Source: Paractinoplanes maris (GTDB lineage: Bacteria; Actinomycetota; Actinomycetes; Mycobacteriales; Micromonosporaceae). Taken from it: DNA of 64,000 nucleotides. Below are positions 1 through 8,730 of this stretch, piece by piece. Under the pieces are notes generated by a model. It worked only from the letters and a program-made list of their open reading frames with translations, did not search any database and had not been told where the DNA came from. The translations under genes and the position numbers were made by a program. The number at the start of each line of letters is the position of its first letter. Positions within the stretch are counted from its first letter, which is position 1. The stretch is taken from NCBI RefSeq assembly GCF_023544465.1, contig NZ_JALPVL010000008.1, positions 62,001 to 126,000 on the forward strand. Reading direction: 5' to 3'.

Positions 1-638
1 ACGTACCAGGCGTCGTCGAGGCGGCCCGCCTTGGTCAGGGCCTGGCGGACACCGTCGAAGGTCCGGCCGAGTTTCATCACGGCGGCCGAATCGGTGCCGG
101 CCAGACGGGCGGCCAGCTCGGCCGGCGGCAACGTGCCGGGGAGCACGGTCAGCACCTCGTCGCGTTCCATCAGCGGGCGGCCGAGCACCGCCGAGGCGGC
201 GCTGACCGAGGTGACGCCGGGGACGACCTCGGTCGGATAGCGGTGAGCCAGGCGCTTGTGCATGTGCATGTAGGAGCCGTAGAAGAACGGGTCGCCCTCC
301 GCGAGCACCACCACGTCGCGGCCCGCGTCGAGGTGGGCCGCGAGCCGGGCCGCGGCCTCGGTGTAGAACTCGTCGATCGCGCCCTGGTATCCGCCCGGGT
401 GGTCGGTGTCCCCGGTCGTGACCGGGTAGATCAGCGGCTCCTCGATCTGCCCGTCCCGCAGCAGACCGGCGGCGATCGCCCTGGCGTTGCTCCGCCCGTG
501 CCGGGCCGCGTGGAAGGCCACCACATCGGCGCCCTCGATCAGCCGCGCGGCCTTGAGGGTGATCAGCTCGGGGTCACCGGGCCCGACGCCGACCCCGTAG
601 AGGCGGCCGCCGCTCGGGGGAGTGAGATCGGTGGTCAC
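1..638 (-). CDS. cobI: Precorrin-2 C20-methyltransferase, partial at window edge
   Basis: Transfers a methyl group from SAM to C20 of precorrin-2 in aerobic cobalamin synthesis. The visible N-terminal part (about 212 residues) reads as a tetrapyrrole methylase: the glycine-rich GVGVGPGDPELITLKA segment near residues 11-26, then VVVLAEGDPFFYGSYMHM and VVPGVTSVSAAS. The GTG start at 638 directly follows the cobH stop codon (639-641), so the two are almost certainly one transcript and translationally linked. The C-terminus lies beyond position 1. In many actinobacteria this gene is a CobI-CobJ fusion, which cannot be judged here. Confidence 0.93.
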   Translation of the reverse strand, partial: MTTDLTPPSGGRLYGVGVGPGDPELITLKAARLIEGADVVAFHAARHGRSNARAIAAGLLRDGQIEEPLIYPVTTGDTDHPGGYQGAIDEFYTEAAARLAAHLDAGRDVVVLAEGDPFFYGSYMHMHKRLAHRYPTEVVPGVTSVSAASAVLGRPLMERDEVLTVLPGTLPPAELAARLAGTDSAAVMKLGRTFDGVRQALTKAGRLDDAWY

Positions 639-1256
639 TTACTCCGCCTCCGAAGCCAGGGCGTTGACGGCGGCGGCGGTGATGGCGCTTCCACCGCGGC
701 GGCCGCGGACGATCAGGTGTTCCAGGTCGGTCGTGGCCAGGGCCTGCTTGGACTCGGCGGCGCCGATGAAGCCGACCGGGATGCCCAGGATCGCGGCCGG
801 GCGCGGGGCGCCGGCGGCGATCATCTCGAGCAGGCGGAACAGGGCGGTGGGGGCGTTGCCGATCGCGACCACCGAGCCCTCCAGGTGGTCGAGCCAGAGG
901 TCGAGGGCGGCCGCGCTGCGGGTCGTGCCCAGCCGCTCGGCGAGCGCGGGCACCCGGGAGTCGCGGAGGGTGCAGACGACCTCGTTGGCCGCGGGGAGAC
1001 GCTTGCGGGTGATGCCGGACGCGACCATCTCGGCGTCGCACAGCACCGGGGCGCCGGACAGCAGCGCCTTGCGGGCGACCGTGGCCACCTGGGGGCTGTA
1101 GGCCAGATCGTGCACCAGGTCGACCATGCCGCAGGCGTGGATCATCCGGACCGCGACCCGGGCCACGTCGGCCGGGAGACCGCTCAGGTCGGCCTCGGCC
1201 CGGATCGTGGCGAAGGAACGCCGGTAGATCTCGGCGCCGTCCTTCTCGTACTCCAT
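639..1256 (-). CDS. cobH: Precorrin-8X methylmutase
   Basis: Moves the C11 methyl of precorrin-8X to C12, giving hydrogenobyrinate. The 205-residue product begins MEYEKDGAEIYRRSF, a typical CobH start, and carries the IHACGM motif at 39-44 with the expected catalytic histidine (His40). The C-terminal GTPVGFIGAAESK-like region is conserved as AILGIPVGFIGAAESKQAL. The ATG at 1256 overlaps the cobG stop by one base (TGATG), and its own stop is followed at once by cobI, so cobG-cobH-cobI is a tight operon. The frame is open further upstream inside cobG, but that extension has no CobH character. Confidence 0.95.
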   Translation of the reverse strand: MEYEKDGAEIYRRSFATIRAEADLSGLPADVARVAVRMIHACGMVDLVHDLAYSPQVATVARKALLSGAPVLCDAEMVASGITRKRLPAANEVVCTLRDSRVPALAERLGTTRSAAALDLWLDHLEGSVVAIGNAPTALFRLLEMIAAGAPRPAAILGIPVGFIGAAESKQALATTDLEHLIVRGRRGGSAITAAAVNALASEAE

Positions 1257-2572
1257 CAGTTCCTCCTCGCGGCGGCGACCGCGGATGCCGGGTCGCCGGT
1301 GAATGTCTCCCCGTCCGGCTGCCGGGTCACGGCGTAGCCGGTCGGGGTGGCCTCGACCCGCACGTGCGGGCCGGAGGGGCTGCCGCACCCGCGGGCGCAG
1401 CCGATCCAGTGAACGGGCAGGCCGTCCGCATACGCGCTGGTGCCATCGGCATCGGCGCGCACATCAGCCAGGGATTTCGCACAACCGGGGCGGCCGGCGC
1501 AGGCGGTCACCCCTACCCAGCGCGAAGTGTCGTCAATCGGAAGGCCGGCCTCGGACAGGGCGCGCGCCCAGCGGCGGGCGGCCTCCGGCGTCAGGTCGGG
1601 CACCACGACGCCGCGCCACGGGGTGACGACGAGCCGGGGCGCGGTGGCGAGCAGGCGCAGTGCCTCCCCGCCGAGCCGGCCCAGCGGGACCAGAGCGCTC
1701 ACCGCGACCAGCCCGTCGTCCTGCCGCACGACACCGACAGTCGGCCGATCACCGCCGGCCGGGATGGTCGGCGGGCAGGCCGGGGGCATGCCGGGTGCGG
1801 CGAGGGTGGCCGGGGGCATGCCGGGTGCGGCGAGGGTGGCCGGGGGCATGCCGGGTGCGGCGAGGGCGGCCGGGGGCATGCCGGGTGCGGCTGGAGGGAT
1901 CGGTGTGGGGGCGAGGGGATGGCCGAGGGCGGCGGCGGTGCGCTCGGCCACGCGGGACGGGCCGTCGGTCAGCTCGTGCAGGCGCCAGGCCGGCGCGCCC
2001 GGGGTGCCGGCGGCCCGCTCGGTGAGGAAGGCGCCGGCCGCGGCGATCAGGGCGGGCACGACCCGGTCGGCGGGCACCCGCAGCCCGAGGTCGTGACCGG
2101 CGAAGAGGATCGCGAACTCGGTGGCCACGGGAACGGCGGCCACGTCGGTGGCCAGGGCGACGTCGCCGATCGCGAACAGGAAACGGCCGGGCAGGGCGGC
2201 CAAGGCCGGGGTGGCGCACAACGAGGTATCGAGCTCCTCGGTCAGAGCGCGGAGTGTCGCATCGGCCCACGGCGGCGAGACGATGTTTCGTACGGTCTCG
2301 TGGGTCTCCGACGGCAGCAGGCCGGCCGCCGACAGCCGGGCCGCGAGCACCGCTGGGTCGGCTTTTGTCAGGGCTCTGAGCTGCACATTTGCCCGGGACG
2401 TCAGCTCGAGCCAGCCGTCGCCGAACGCTGCCGCGAGCTCACCCAGGACGGCCAGCCGGGCCCCGGTCAGAAGCCCGCCGGGCAGCCGGACGCGGGCCAG
2501 CGGACCGTCGGCGGCGGCGTGCAGGCGCAGCGCGCCGGGGCAGGCATCGACGTCATGGGCTCGGGCGGGCAC
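1256..2572 (-). CDS. cobG: Precorrin-3B synthase (CobG) with an internal Pro-rich repeat
   Basis: Oxygen-dependent synthase of precorrin-3B and a member of the sulfite/nitrite reductase (siroheme/4Fe-4S) family. It begins near DACPGALRLH and carries the cluster cysteines C358/C364 (C-x5-C) and C392/C396 (C-x3-C). Residues about 225-266, between the two half-domains, are a Pro/Ala/Met/Gly repeat encoded by a 30-bp tandem repeat. The start is placed at GTG 2572 because a -10-like TAGTAT (2580-2585) ends 7 nt before it, which would make a leaderless mRNA. GTG 2596, 8 codons upstream, is the alternative. The gene diverges from cobN. Confidence 0.92.
   Translation of the reverse strand: MPARAHDVDACPGALRLHAAADGPLARVRLPGGLLTGARLAVLGELAAAFGDGWLELTSRANVQLRALTKADPAVLAARLSAAGLLPSETHETVRNIVSPPWADATLRALTEELDTSLCATPALAALPGRFLFAIGDVALATDVAAVPVATEFAILFAGHDLGLRVPADRVVPALIAAAGAFLTERAAGTPGAPAWRLHELTDGPSRVAERTAAALGHPLAPTPIPPAAPGMPPAALAAPGMPPATLAAPGMPPATLAAPGMPPACPPTIPAGGDRPTVGVVRQDDGLVAVSALVPLGRLGGEALRLLATAPRLVVTPWRGVVVPDLTPEAARRWARALSEAGLPIDDTSRWVGVTACAGRPGCAKSLADVRADADGTSAYADGLPVHWIGCARGCGSPSGPHVRVEATPTGYAVTRQPDGETFTGDPASAVAAARRN
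1781..1893. repeat. 30-bp tandem repeat inside cobG, four copies
   Basis: The 20-mer core cgggggcatgccgggtgcgg recurs at 1781, 1811, 1841 and 1871 with an exact 30-bp period. The 10-bp filler between cores is cgagggtggc twice and cgagggcggc once. As 30 is divisible by three, the array adds ten-residue units (APGMPPATLA-type) and leaves the cobG frame intact. The copies are nearly identical, which indicates recent expansion by slippage. Confidence 0.95.
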
Positions 2573-2669
2573 GAGCCGGATACTACGGTCGACCACCGAC
2601 CGGACTGCATGCTCGGGTCGGGATAGTCACACCAGGGGCCCCTCCTTGACGCCGCCCCCGGCCGCCGGG

Positions 2670-2795
2670 AAGGGTGGGAGGTCACGAGCGGCGACGCCGC
2701 GGAGGAAGCCGGTGTGAATCCGGCGCGGTCCCGCCACTGTCACCAGGCCCGCCAGGGTCCGGGAGCCAGGAACTCCGGTCGCCGTGATCTCTACT
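2670..2795 (+). promoter_or_regulatory. Cobalamin (B12) riboswitch in the cobN leader
   Basis: The B12-box core ccggtgtgaatccgg is at 2709-2723, followed by gcggtcccgccactgt (the conserved GCCACTGT) and, at 2763-2778, gagccaggaactccgg, the counterpart of the usual GAGTCAGGAGACC stretch. Order and spacing match the cobalamin riboswitch family. It ends about 35 nt before the cobN start, with the Shine-Dalgarno in between, so control of translation initiation by adenosylcobalamin is likely. The outer limits are approximate. Confidence 0.92.
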
Positions 2796-2827
2796 ACCCG
2801 GGGCGCGGACCCCGAGGGGAGCTTGGC

Positions 2828-5800
2828 GTGTTCCTGCTGCTGTCGACCTCTGACACCGACCTGCTCAGCGCCCGGGCCAGCGGCTCGCCGTGGCGCCTGG
2901 CCAACCCGGCCCGCACCGGTGCCGGCGATCTGCCCGCGCTGCTCGACGGGGTGGAGCTGGTCGTCGTGCGCATCCTGGGCGGGCGCCGGGCCTGGGAGGA
3001 AGGGCTCGACGCGCTGCTGGCCGGGCCGATCCCGGTGGTGGTCCTCGGTGGTGAGCAGGCACCGGACGCCGAGCTGATGAAGCTGTCGACCGTGCCGGCC
3101 GGGGTGGCCGCCGAGACGCACACCTACCTGGCCCAGGGCGGCTCGGACAATCTGGCCGCGGTGCACGACTTCCTGTCCGACACCGTGCTGCTGACCGGGC
3201 ACGGGTTCGCGCCGCCGCAGGCTGCGCCCGACTGGGGGCCGCTGCCCCGCGAGACCACGGCCACCGGGCCGACGGTCGCGGTGCTCTATTACCGGGCCCA
3301 CCACATGGCCGGCAACACGGCTTTCATCGAGGCGCTGTGCCGGGCGGTCGAGGCCAAGGGCGGGCGGCCGCTCCCGTTGTTCACGTCGTCCTTGCGTACG
3401 GCGTCGGAGGAGCTCCTGACCGAGCTGCGCAAGGCCGACGCCCTGGTCGTGACCGTGCTCGCCGCCGGCGGCACCAAGCCGGCCACCGCCGGGGCCGGCG
3501 GTGACGACGAGGCCTGGGACGTCGGCGTGCTGGCCGGGCTCGACGTGCCGATCCTGCAGGGGCTGTGCCTGACCAGCAGCCGCGCGACCTGGGAGGCCAG
3601 CGACGACGGGCTGTCCCCGCTGGACGCGGCGACCCAGGTGGCGATCCCCGAGTTCGACGGGCGGATCATCACGGTGCCGTTCTCGTTCAAGGAGATCGAC
3701 GCGGACGGGCTGTCGGTCTACGTCGCCGACGAGGAGCGGGCGGCGCGGGTCGCGGGCATCGCGGTGGCGCACGCGCGGCTGCGGCACATCCCGGCCGCCG
3801 AGCGGCGCATCGTGCTGATGCTCTCGGCCTACCCGACCAAGCACTCGCGCATCGGCAACGCGGTCGGCCTGGACACCCCGGCCTCGACGGTCGCGCTGAT
3901 CGAGGCGATGCGCGCGCGGGGCTACCGGACCGGGTCGTTCGGCCAGTACGACGGCGACGGCCTCATCCACGCGCTGATCGCGGCGGGCGGGCAGGACCCC
4001 GACTGGCTCACCGAGGAGCAACTCAGCGGCAACCCCGTCCGGATCCCGGGGGACGCCTACGCGACGTGGTTCGCGACGCTGCCCGACGACCTGCGCGCCT
4101 CGGTCGAGCGGCACTGGGGGCCGGCGCCGGGCGAGCTTTATGTGGACGGTGGCGACATCGTGCTGGCCGCCCTGCGCGACGAGAACGTCGTGGTCATGGT
4201 GCAGCCGCCGCGCGGGTTCGGGGCCAACCCGGTCGCCATCTATCACGACCCCGACCTGCCGCCGAGCCACCACTACCTGGCCGCTTACCGCTGGGTGGCC
4301 GACGATTTCGGCGCGCACGCGGTGGTGCACGTCGGCAAGCACGGCAACCTCGAATGGCTGCCGGGCAAGAACGTCGGCATGTCGGCCTCGGACGGCACCG
4401 ACGCGGCGCTGGGCGACCTGCCGTTGATCTACCCGTTCCTGGTCAACGACCCGGGCGAGGGCACCCAGGCCAAACGCCGGGCGCACGCCACCCTGGTCGA
4501 CCACCTGATCCCGCCGATGGCCCGGGCCGAGTCGTACGGCGACATCGCGCGCCTGGAGCAGCTGCTGGACGAGCACGCCAACATCGCGGCCCTGGACCCG
4601 GCGAAGCTGCCGGCCATCCGGTCGCAGATCTGGACCCTGATCCAGGCCGCCCGGATGGACCACGACCTGGGGCTGGACAACCGCCCCGGCGACGAGGACT
4701 TCGACGAGTTCATCCTGCACGTGGACGGCTGGCTGTGCGAGGTCAAGGACGTCCAGATCCGCGACGGTCTGCACGTATTGGGTGCCGCCCCGTCGGGCGA
4801 GGCGCGGGTCAACCTCGTGCTGGCGATGCTGCGCGCCAAGCAGATGTGGGCCGGTAAGGTCGCGGCGCTGCCGGGCCTGCGCGAGGCCCTCGGCCTGCCC
4901 GAGGGTGCCTCCACCGCCGAGACGGACCGGGTCGAGGGTGAGGCCCGGGCGCTCGTCGGGGCGATGGAGGAGGCCGGCTGGCCGGCTGACACCGGTCGCA
5001 TCGCCGAGATCGTCGACGTCGTGCTGGCTGGGATCCTGGCCGGACCCGGTGATGCAGCCGACCTGGCCGCGGTGCGCGACGTGCTCGCCTTCGCGGCAAC
5101 CGAGGTGGTGCCGCGGCTCGAGCGCACGACGGACGAGCTCGGCAACCTGCTGCACGCGCTCGACGGTGGCTATGTGCCGGCCGGGCCGAGCGGGTCGCCG
5201 CTGCGCGGGCTGATCAACGTGCTGCCGACCGGACGCAACTTCTACTCGGTCGACCCCAAGGCGATCCCGAGCGCGCTCGCCTGGGAGACCGGTCAGGCGA
5301 TGGCCGAGTCGCTGCTCCAGCGCTACCGCCAGGACTACGGCGACTGGCCCCGCTCGGTCGGGCTCTCGGCCTGGGGCACCAGCGCCATGCGCACGGCCGG
5401 CGACGACATCGCCGAGATCCTCGCGCTCATCGGCGTCCGCCCGATCTGGGACCCGGCCTCGCGCCGGGTCACCGGCCTCGAGCCCATCGGCCGCGATGAG
5501 CTGGCCCGCCCGCGGATCGACGTCACCGTGCGCATCTCGGGCTTCTTCCGCGACGCGTTCCCGCACGTCGTGGCCATGATGGACGACGCTTTCCGGATGA
5601 TCGCCGAGCTCGACGAGCCGGACAACTTCGTCCGCCAGCACGCCCTGGCCGACCGCGACGAGCACGGCGACTGGCGCCGGGCCACCGCCCGCATCTTCGG
5701 CTCCCGGCCGGGCGCTTACGGCGCCGGCATCCTGCCGCTGATCGACAGCCGCAACTGGCGGGACGACAAGGACCTGGCCGAGGTTTACGCGGTGTGGGGC

Positions 5801-6406
5801 GGATTCGCCTACGGCCGGGACCTGGACGGGGTGCCGGCCCGGGCCGACATGGAGAACGCCTACCGCCGGATCGACATCGCCGCCAAGAACATCGACACCC
5901 GCGAGCACGACATCGCCGACTCGGACGACTACTTCCAATACCACGGCGGCATGATCGCCACGGTGCGCGCGCTGACCGGCAAGGCCCCCGCGGCATACGT
6001 CGGTGACTCGACCAACCCGGACGCCACCCGCACCCGCAGCCTGACCGAGGAGACCGCCCGGATCTTCCGCGCGCGGGTGGTGAACCCGCGCTGGATCGCC
6101 GCGATGCGCCGGCACGGTTACAAGGGTGCCTTCGAGCTGGCGGCCACGGTCGACTACCTGTTCGGCTTCGACGCGACCGCCGGCGTGGTCACCGATTACA
6201 TGTACGAGCAGCTGGCCACGACGTACGCCCTGGACCCGGAGAACCAGCAGTTCTTCCAGCAGTCCAACCCGTGGGCGCTGCACAGCATCACCGAGCGCCT
6301 GCTGGAGGCGGCCGAGCGCAAGCTCTGGGACTCCCCGTCCACCGACACGCTGAGCGCCCTGCAGGAGCTCTACCTGGCTACCGAGGGCGATCTGGAAGAC
6401 CACTGA
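2828..6406 (+). CDS. cobN: Cobaltochelatase large subunit CobN
   Basis: Large subunit of the ATP-dependent chelatase that inserts cobalt into hydrogenobyrinate a,c-diamide, acting with AAA+ partners not seen in this window. The 1192-residue length is normal for CobN. It starts MFLLLSTSDTDLLSARA, and family segments are present, such as HVGKHGNLEWLPGKN, LINVLPTGRNFYSVDP and the C-terminal YVADSTNPDATR-type sequence. GTG 2828 is chosen because GAGGGGAGC (2813-2821) is a good ribosome binding site; an upstream in-frame ATG at 2714 lies inside the riboswitch. It is controlled by the cobalamin riboswitch and diverges from cobG. Confidence 0.96.
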   Translation: MFLLLSTSDTDLLSARASGSPWRLANPARTGAGDLPALLDGVELVVVRILGGRRAWEEGLDALLAGPIPVVVLGGEQAPDAELMKLSTVPAGVAAETHTYLAQGGSDNLAAVHDFLSDTVLLTGHGFAPPQAAPDWGPLPRETTATGPTVAVLYYRAHHMAGNTAFIEALCRAVEAKGGRPLPLFTSSLRTASEELLTELRKADALVVTVLAAGGTKPATAGAGGDDEAWDVGVLAGLDVPILQGLCLTSSRATWEASDDGLSPLDAATQVAIPEFDGRIITVPFSFKEIDADGLSVYVADEERAARVAGIAVAHARLRHIPAAERRIVLMLSAYPTKHSRIGNAVGLDTPASTVALIEAMRARGYRTGSFGQYDGDGLIHALIAAGGQDPDWLTEEQLSGNPVRIPGDAYATWFATLPDDLRASVERHWGPAPGELYVDGGDIVLAALRDENVVVMVQPPRGFGANPVAIYHDPDLPPSHHYLAAYRWVADDFGAHAVVHVGKHGNLEWLPGKNVGMSASDGTDAALGDLPLIYPFLVNDPGEGTQAKRRAHATLVDHLIPPMARAESYGDIARLEQLLDEHANIAALDPAKLPAIRSQIWTLIQAARMDHDLGLDNRPGDEDFDEFILHVDGWLCEVKDVQIRDGLHVLGAAPSGEARVNLVLAMLRAKQMWAGKVAALPGLREALGLPEGASTAETDRVEGEARALVGAMEEAGWPADTGRIAEIVDVVLAGILAGPGDAADLAAVRDVLAFAATEVVPRLERTTDELGNLLHALDGGYVPAGPSGSPLRGLINVLPTGRNFYSVDPKAIPSALAWETGQAMAESLLQRYRQDYGDWPRSVGLSAWGTSAMRTAGDDIAEILALIGVRPIWDPASRRVTGLEPIGRDELARPRIDVTVRISGFFRDAFPHVVAMMDDAFRMIAELDEPDNFVRQHALADRDEHGDWRRATARIFGSRPGAYGAGILPLIDSRNWRDDKDLAEVYAVWGGFAYGRDLDGVPARADMENAYRRIDIAAKNIDTREHDIADSDDYFQYHGGMIATVRALTGKAPAAYVGDSTNPDATRTRSLTEETARIFRARVVNPRWIAAMRRHGYKGAFELAATVDYLFGFDATAGVVTDYMYEQLATTYALDPENQQFFQQSNPWALHSITERLLEAAERKLWDSPSTDTLSALQELYLATEGDLEDH

Positions 6407-6498
6407 TGCCGGCGGCGTGGCCCGGCGTGGACCAGGATCGCGGCGCCATGCGCTTCACCAAGGCCAAGCCGGGTGCTCGGATCGCCTGCTGCTGAGTC

Positions 6499-6663
6499 TC
6501 AGCCGGCCTCGGGCTTGTCCTCCGGGGCGGCGTGGCGGCCTGCGGCCTGGCGCTCGAGCGCCTCGTCCTTCTCCAAGTACTTCTTGATGTTGACAGTGGA
6601 GCGAGCGCCCAGGTCGTCCTGCTTGGCGGCGTGACGGCCGTTCGGTTGGTCGGTGTCGGTCAT
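6499..6663 (-). CDS. Small hydrophilic protein of unknown function (54 aa)
   Basis: A short gene in the gap between cobN and the glucanase gene. The 54-residue product starts MTDTDQPNGRHAAKQDD, is highly charged, has no membrane segment, and contains the element GRHAA twice (residues 9-13 and 42-46) around a predicted helix, NIKKYLEKDEALERQA. A -10-like TACAGT lies 8 nt before the ATG, which fits a leaderless or near-leaderless transcript. It converges with cobN. No family was recognised. Coding status rests on composition and the promoter-like element only. Confidence 0.5.
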   Translation of the reverse strand: MTDTDQPNGRHAAKQDDLGARSTVNIKKYLEKDEALERQAAGRHAAPEDKPEAG

Positions 6664-6760
6664 GGCCCGAAACTGTACCTGCTCCGGGTTCCGGAGCGAA
6701 CAGGACGGACGACGGTTCCGGAACCGTCCGGGCCGAGTCGGCCCCCACCTGCAAGAACCC

Positions 6761-6780
6761 GCGAGAAAGCGCTTCCCGGC
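6761..6780. promoter_or_regulatory. LacI-type operator 1 upstream of the GH16 gene
   Basis: gagaaagcgcttcccgg contains an AGCGCT-centred near-palindrome (centre 6770/6771). It resembles sites bound by LacI-family sugar regulators and matches the palindrome before the lacI gene at 10066. It lies 68 bp upstream of a second copy. Confidence 0.55.
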
Positions 6781-6793
6781 CCGCTACCAGGCA

Positions 6794-6822
6794 TTGACAC
6801 GTGCCGACACGCCGGTTAACAG
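6794..6822 (+). promoter_or_regulatory. Probable promoter of the GH16 gene
   Basis: TTGACA at 6794-6799 is a consensus -35. With a 16-18 bp spacer it reaches ttaacagt at about 6816-6823 as a weak -10. The two AGCGCT operators bracket it (upstream at 6770, just downstream at 6838), a classic repression geometry. Confidence 0.5.
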
Positions 6823-6828
6823 TGTCGT

Positions 6829-6846
6829 TACAAAGAGCGCTTCCCC
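6829..6846. promoter_or_regulatory. LacI-type operator 2 upstream of the GH16 gene
   Basis: aaagagcgcttcccc, centred at 6838/6839, shares AGCGCTTCCC with operator 1 and AGAGCGCT with the site before lacI. It lies just downstream of the predicted -10, where a bound repressor would block transcription. Confidence 0.55.
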
Positions 6847-6903
6847 AGCCGATCCCCAGGCCGGAATCGCTCGACACACCTCCGATCCCCAGGAGTCCCC
6901 TCC

Positions 6904-8679
6904 ATGACATCCCCGGTCACGGACGGGCTCGGGACGCCTCGCAAACGGCTGTCCCCGGCCCGGTTCCTCACTCTCGGCGCGGCCGTCTTCGGCTTGCTCG
7001 CCGCCTATTTCGTCGCTACCACCAACGCCGCTTCGGCCGCCGAGGTGGTCGTCTCGCAGGGCAAGACCGCCACCGCGTCGTCCACCGAGGCGGCCGGCGC
7101 CTACCAGCCCGGTGAGGCCGTCGACGGCAACAACGGCACGCGTTGGGCCAGTGCCTTCTCGGCCAGTCAGTGGTGGCAGGTCGACCTGGGCGCGCCGACC
7201 GCGGTCAGCCGGATCGCGATCAACTGGGAGGGCGCCTACGCCAAGGCGTTCACGATCCAGTTCTCGGCCAACGGCAGTTCCTACACCCAGGCCTACGCCA
7301 CCACGACCGGCACCGGCGGCCAGCAGAGCATCGCGGTCAGCGGCACGGCCCGGTACGTGCGGATCAACCTGACCCAGCGCGCGCTCGACATCTACGGCTA
7401 CTCGTTCTGGGAGTTCCAGGTCTTCTCGGGCGGCACGACCCCGACCGACCCGCCGCCCACGACCACCCCGCCGCCGACGACCACGCCGCCGCCGGGCACC
7501 GCGCGGCTGCTCTCCTACAACAAGCCGGCGCTCGCCTCGACGTCGCAGAACGACGTCAACTGCAACCCGTGCACGCCGGAGAAGGCGTTCGACAACGACC
7601 CGGCCAGCCGCTGGGCCACGAGCTCGACGAACGGCTGGGTGGACCCGGGCTGGATCTCGGTCGACCTGGGCGCCACGGCTCAGATCAGCCAGGTCGTCCT
7701 GCAGTGGGATCCGGCCTATGCCCGCGCCTACCAGATCCAGGTGTCCAACGACAACGCGACCTGGTCGTCGATCTACTCCACGACCACCGGTGACGGCCTC
7801 AAGGACGTCATCAACGCCACCGGCACCGGCCGCTACGTGCGGATGTACGGCACCGCCCGCAGCAGCGCCTACGGCTACTCGCTGTGGGAGTTCAGCGTCT
7901 ACGGCACCGGCGGCGCCCCGGTGAACCCGCCGGCCAAGCCGGCCGACCCGGCCTTCCCGGCCACCCGCCTGGTCTTCGAGGACAACTTCAACGAGGGTGC
8001 CGGCACCAAGCCGAGCACGGCCAAGTGGACCTACGACCCGGGCGTCCCGCAGAACGGCGAGATCCAGTACTACACGCCCAACAGCGAGAACGCGCAGACC
8101 GACGGCCAGGGCAACCTGGTGATGGAGGCCCGCCGGCAGGACTACCAGGGCCGGCAGTACACCTCGGCCCGGATGAACACCGGCGGCAAGTTCAGCACCC
8201 AGTACGGCCGGTTCGAGGCCCGGATCAAGGTGCCGAAGGGCAACGGCCTGTGGCCGGCGTTCTGGATGATGGGTGACGACTTCCTCAGCGGACGCCCGTG
8301 GCCCTACAACGGCGAGATCGACATCATGGAGGTCCTCGGCCGCAACACCAGCGAGATGTACACGACGCTGCACGCCCCGGCCTACAACGGCGGTGGCGGG
8401 TACGGCCAGAAGAACGCGGCCGGGGTGGACCTGTCGCAGGACTTCCACGTCTACGCCGCCGAGTGGGACAGCAAGGGCATCCGGTTCTTCCTGGACGGCC
8501 GGCTGGTCTTCGACGCCAAGAAGGACACCGTGGAGAACACCCGCGGTCCGTGGATCTTCGACCACAAGTTCTACCTGATCCTCAACCTGGCCGTCGGCGG
8601 CGATTTCCCCGGCCCGATCGACGCCACCACCCCGTTCCCGTCCCGCATGCTCGTCGACTACGTGCGCGTCTACCAGTGA
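6904..8679 (+). CDS. Secreted GH16 beta-glucanase with two discoidin/CBM modules
   Basis: 591-residue exported enzyme. Residues 1-46 form a signal peptide with a long basic N-region (cleavage near ASAA). Two F5/8-type C (discoidin, CBM32-like) domains follow at about 48-175 and 200-335, joined by a Pro/Thr linker (176-198). A GH16 catalytic domain fills about 355-591. The GH16 signature EIDIME lies at 471-476, with E471 the expected nucleophile and E476 the acid/base. GH16 enzymes of this type usually cut beta-1,3 or beta-1,3/1,4-glucans. The AGGAG at 6891 sets the start. The upstream operators suggest LacI control. Confidence 0.92.
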   Translation: MTSPVTDGLGTPRKRLSPARFLTLGAAVFGLLAAYFVATTNAASAAEVVVSQGKTATASSTEAAGAYQPGEAVDGNNGTRWASAFSASQWWQVDLGAPTAVSRIAINWEGAYAKAFTIQFSANGSSYTQAYATTTGTGGQQSIAVSGTARYVRINLTQRALDIYGYSFWEFQVFSGGTTPTDPPPTTTPPPTTTPPPGTARLLSYNKPALASTSQNDVNCNPCTPEKAFDNDPASRWATSSTNGWVDPGWISVDLGATAQISQVVLQWDPAYARAYQIQVSNDNATWSSIYSTTTGDGLKDVINATGTGRYVRMYGTARSSAYGYSLWEFSVYGTGGAPVNPPAKPADPAFPATRLVFEDNFNEGAGTKPSTAKWTYDPGVPQNGEIQYYTPNSENAQTDGQGNLVMEARRQDYQGRQYTSARMNTGGKFSTQYGRFEARIKVPKGNGLWPAFWMMGDDFLSGRPWPYNGEIDIMEVLGRNTSEMYTTLHAPAYNGGGGYGQKNAAGVDLSQDFHVYAAEWDSKGIRFFLDGRLVFDAKKDTVENTRGPWIFDHKFYLILNLAVGGDFPGPIDATTPFPSRMLVDYVRVYQ

Positions 8680-8684
8680 GTGCC

Positions 8685-8708
8685 GGCCGGGGGTGAAAGC
8701 CCCCGGCC
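8685..8708 (+). terminator. Hairpin between the GH16 and DUF1996 genes
   Basis: A perfect 9-bp GC stem (ggccggggg at 8685-8693, cccccggcc at 8700-8708) with loop tgaaag, followed by ctttcc. It starts 5 nt after the GH16 stop and ends 22 nt before the next start. It may be a terminator, a partial attenuator or an mRNA 3' end stabiliser. Confidence 0.65.
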
Positions 8709-8730
8709 CCTTTCCCCCAGGACGGCAGTC

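Noticed and set aside
2627..6403. A 1258-codon open frame antisense to cobN
   Set aside because: A typical GC-rich shadow: Val/Arg/Gly/His-rich, no domains, fully covered by cobN and the riboswitch.
6406..6495. 29-codon open frame starting in the cobN stop (TGATG) and ending ARIACC
   Set aside because: Coupling is possible, but there is no homology, ribosome site or structural sign; too short to support.
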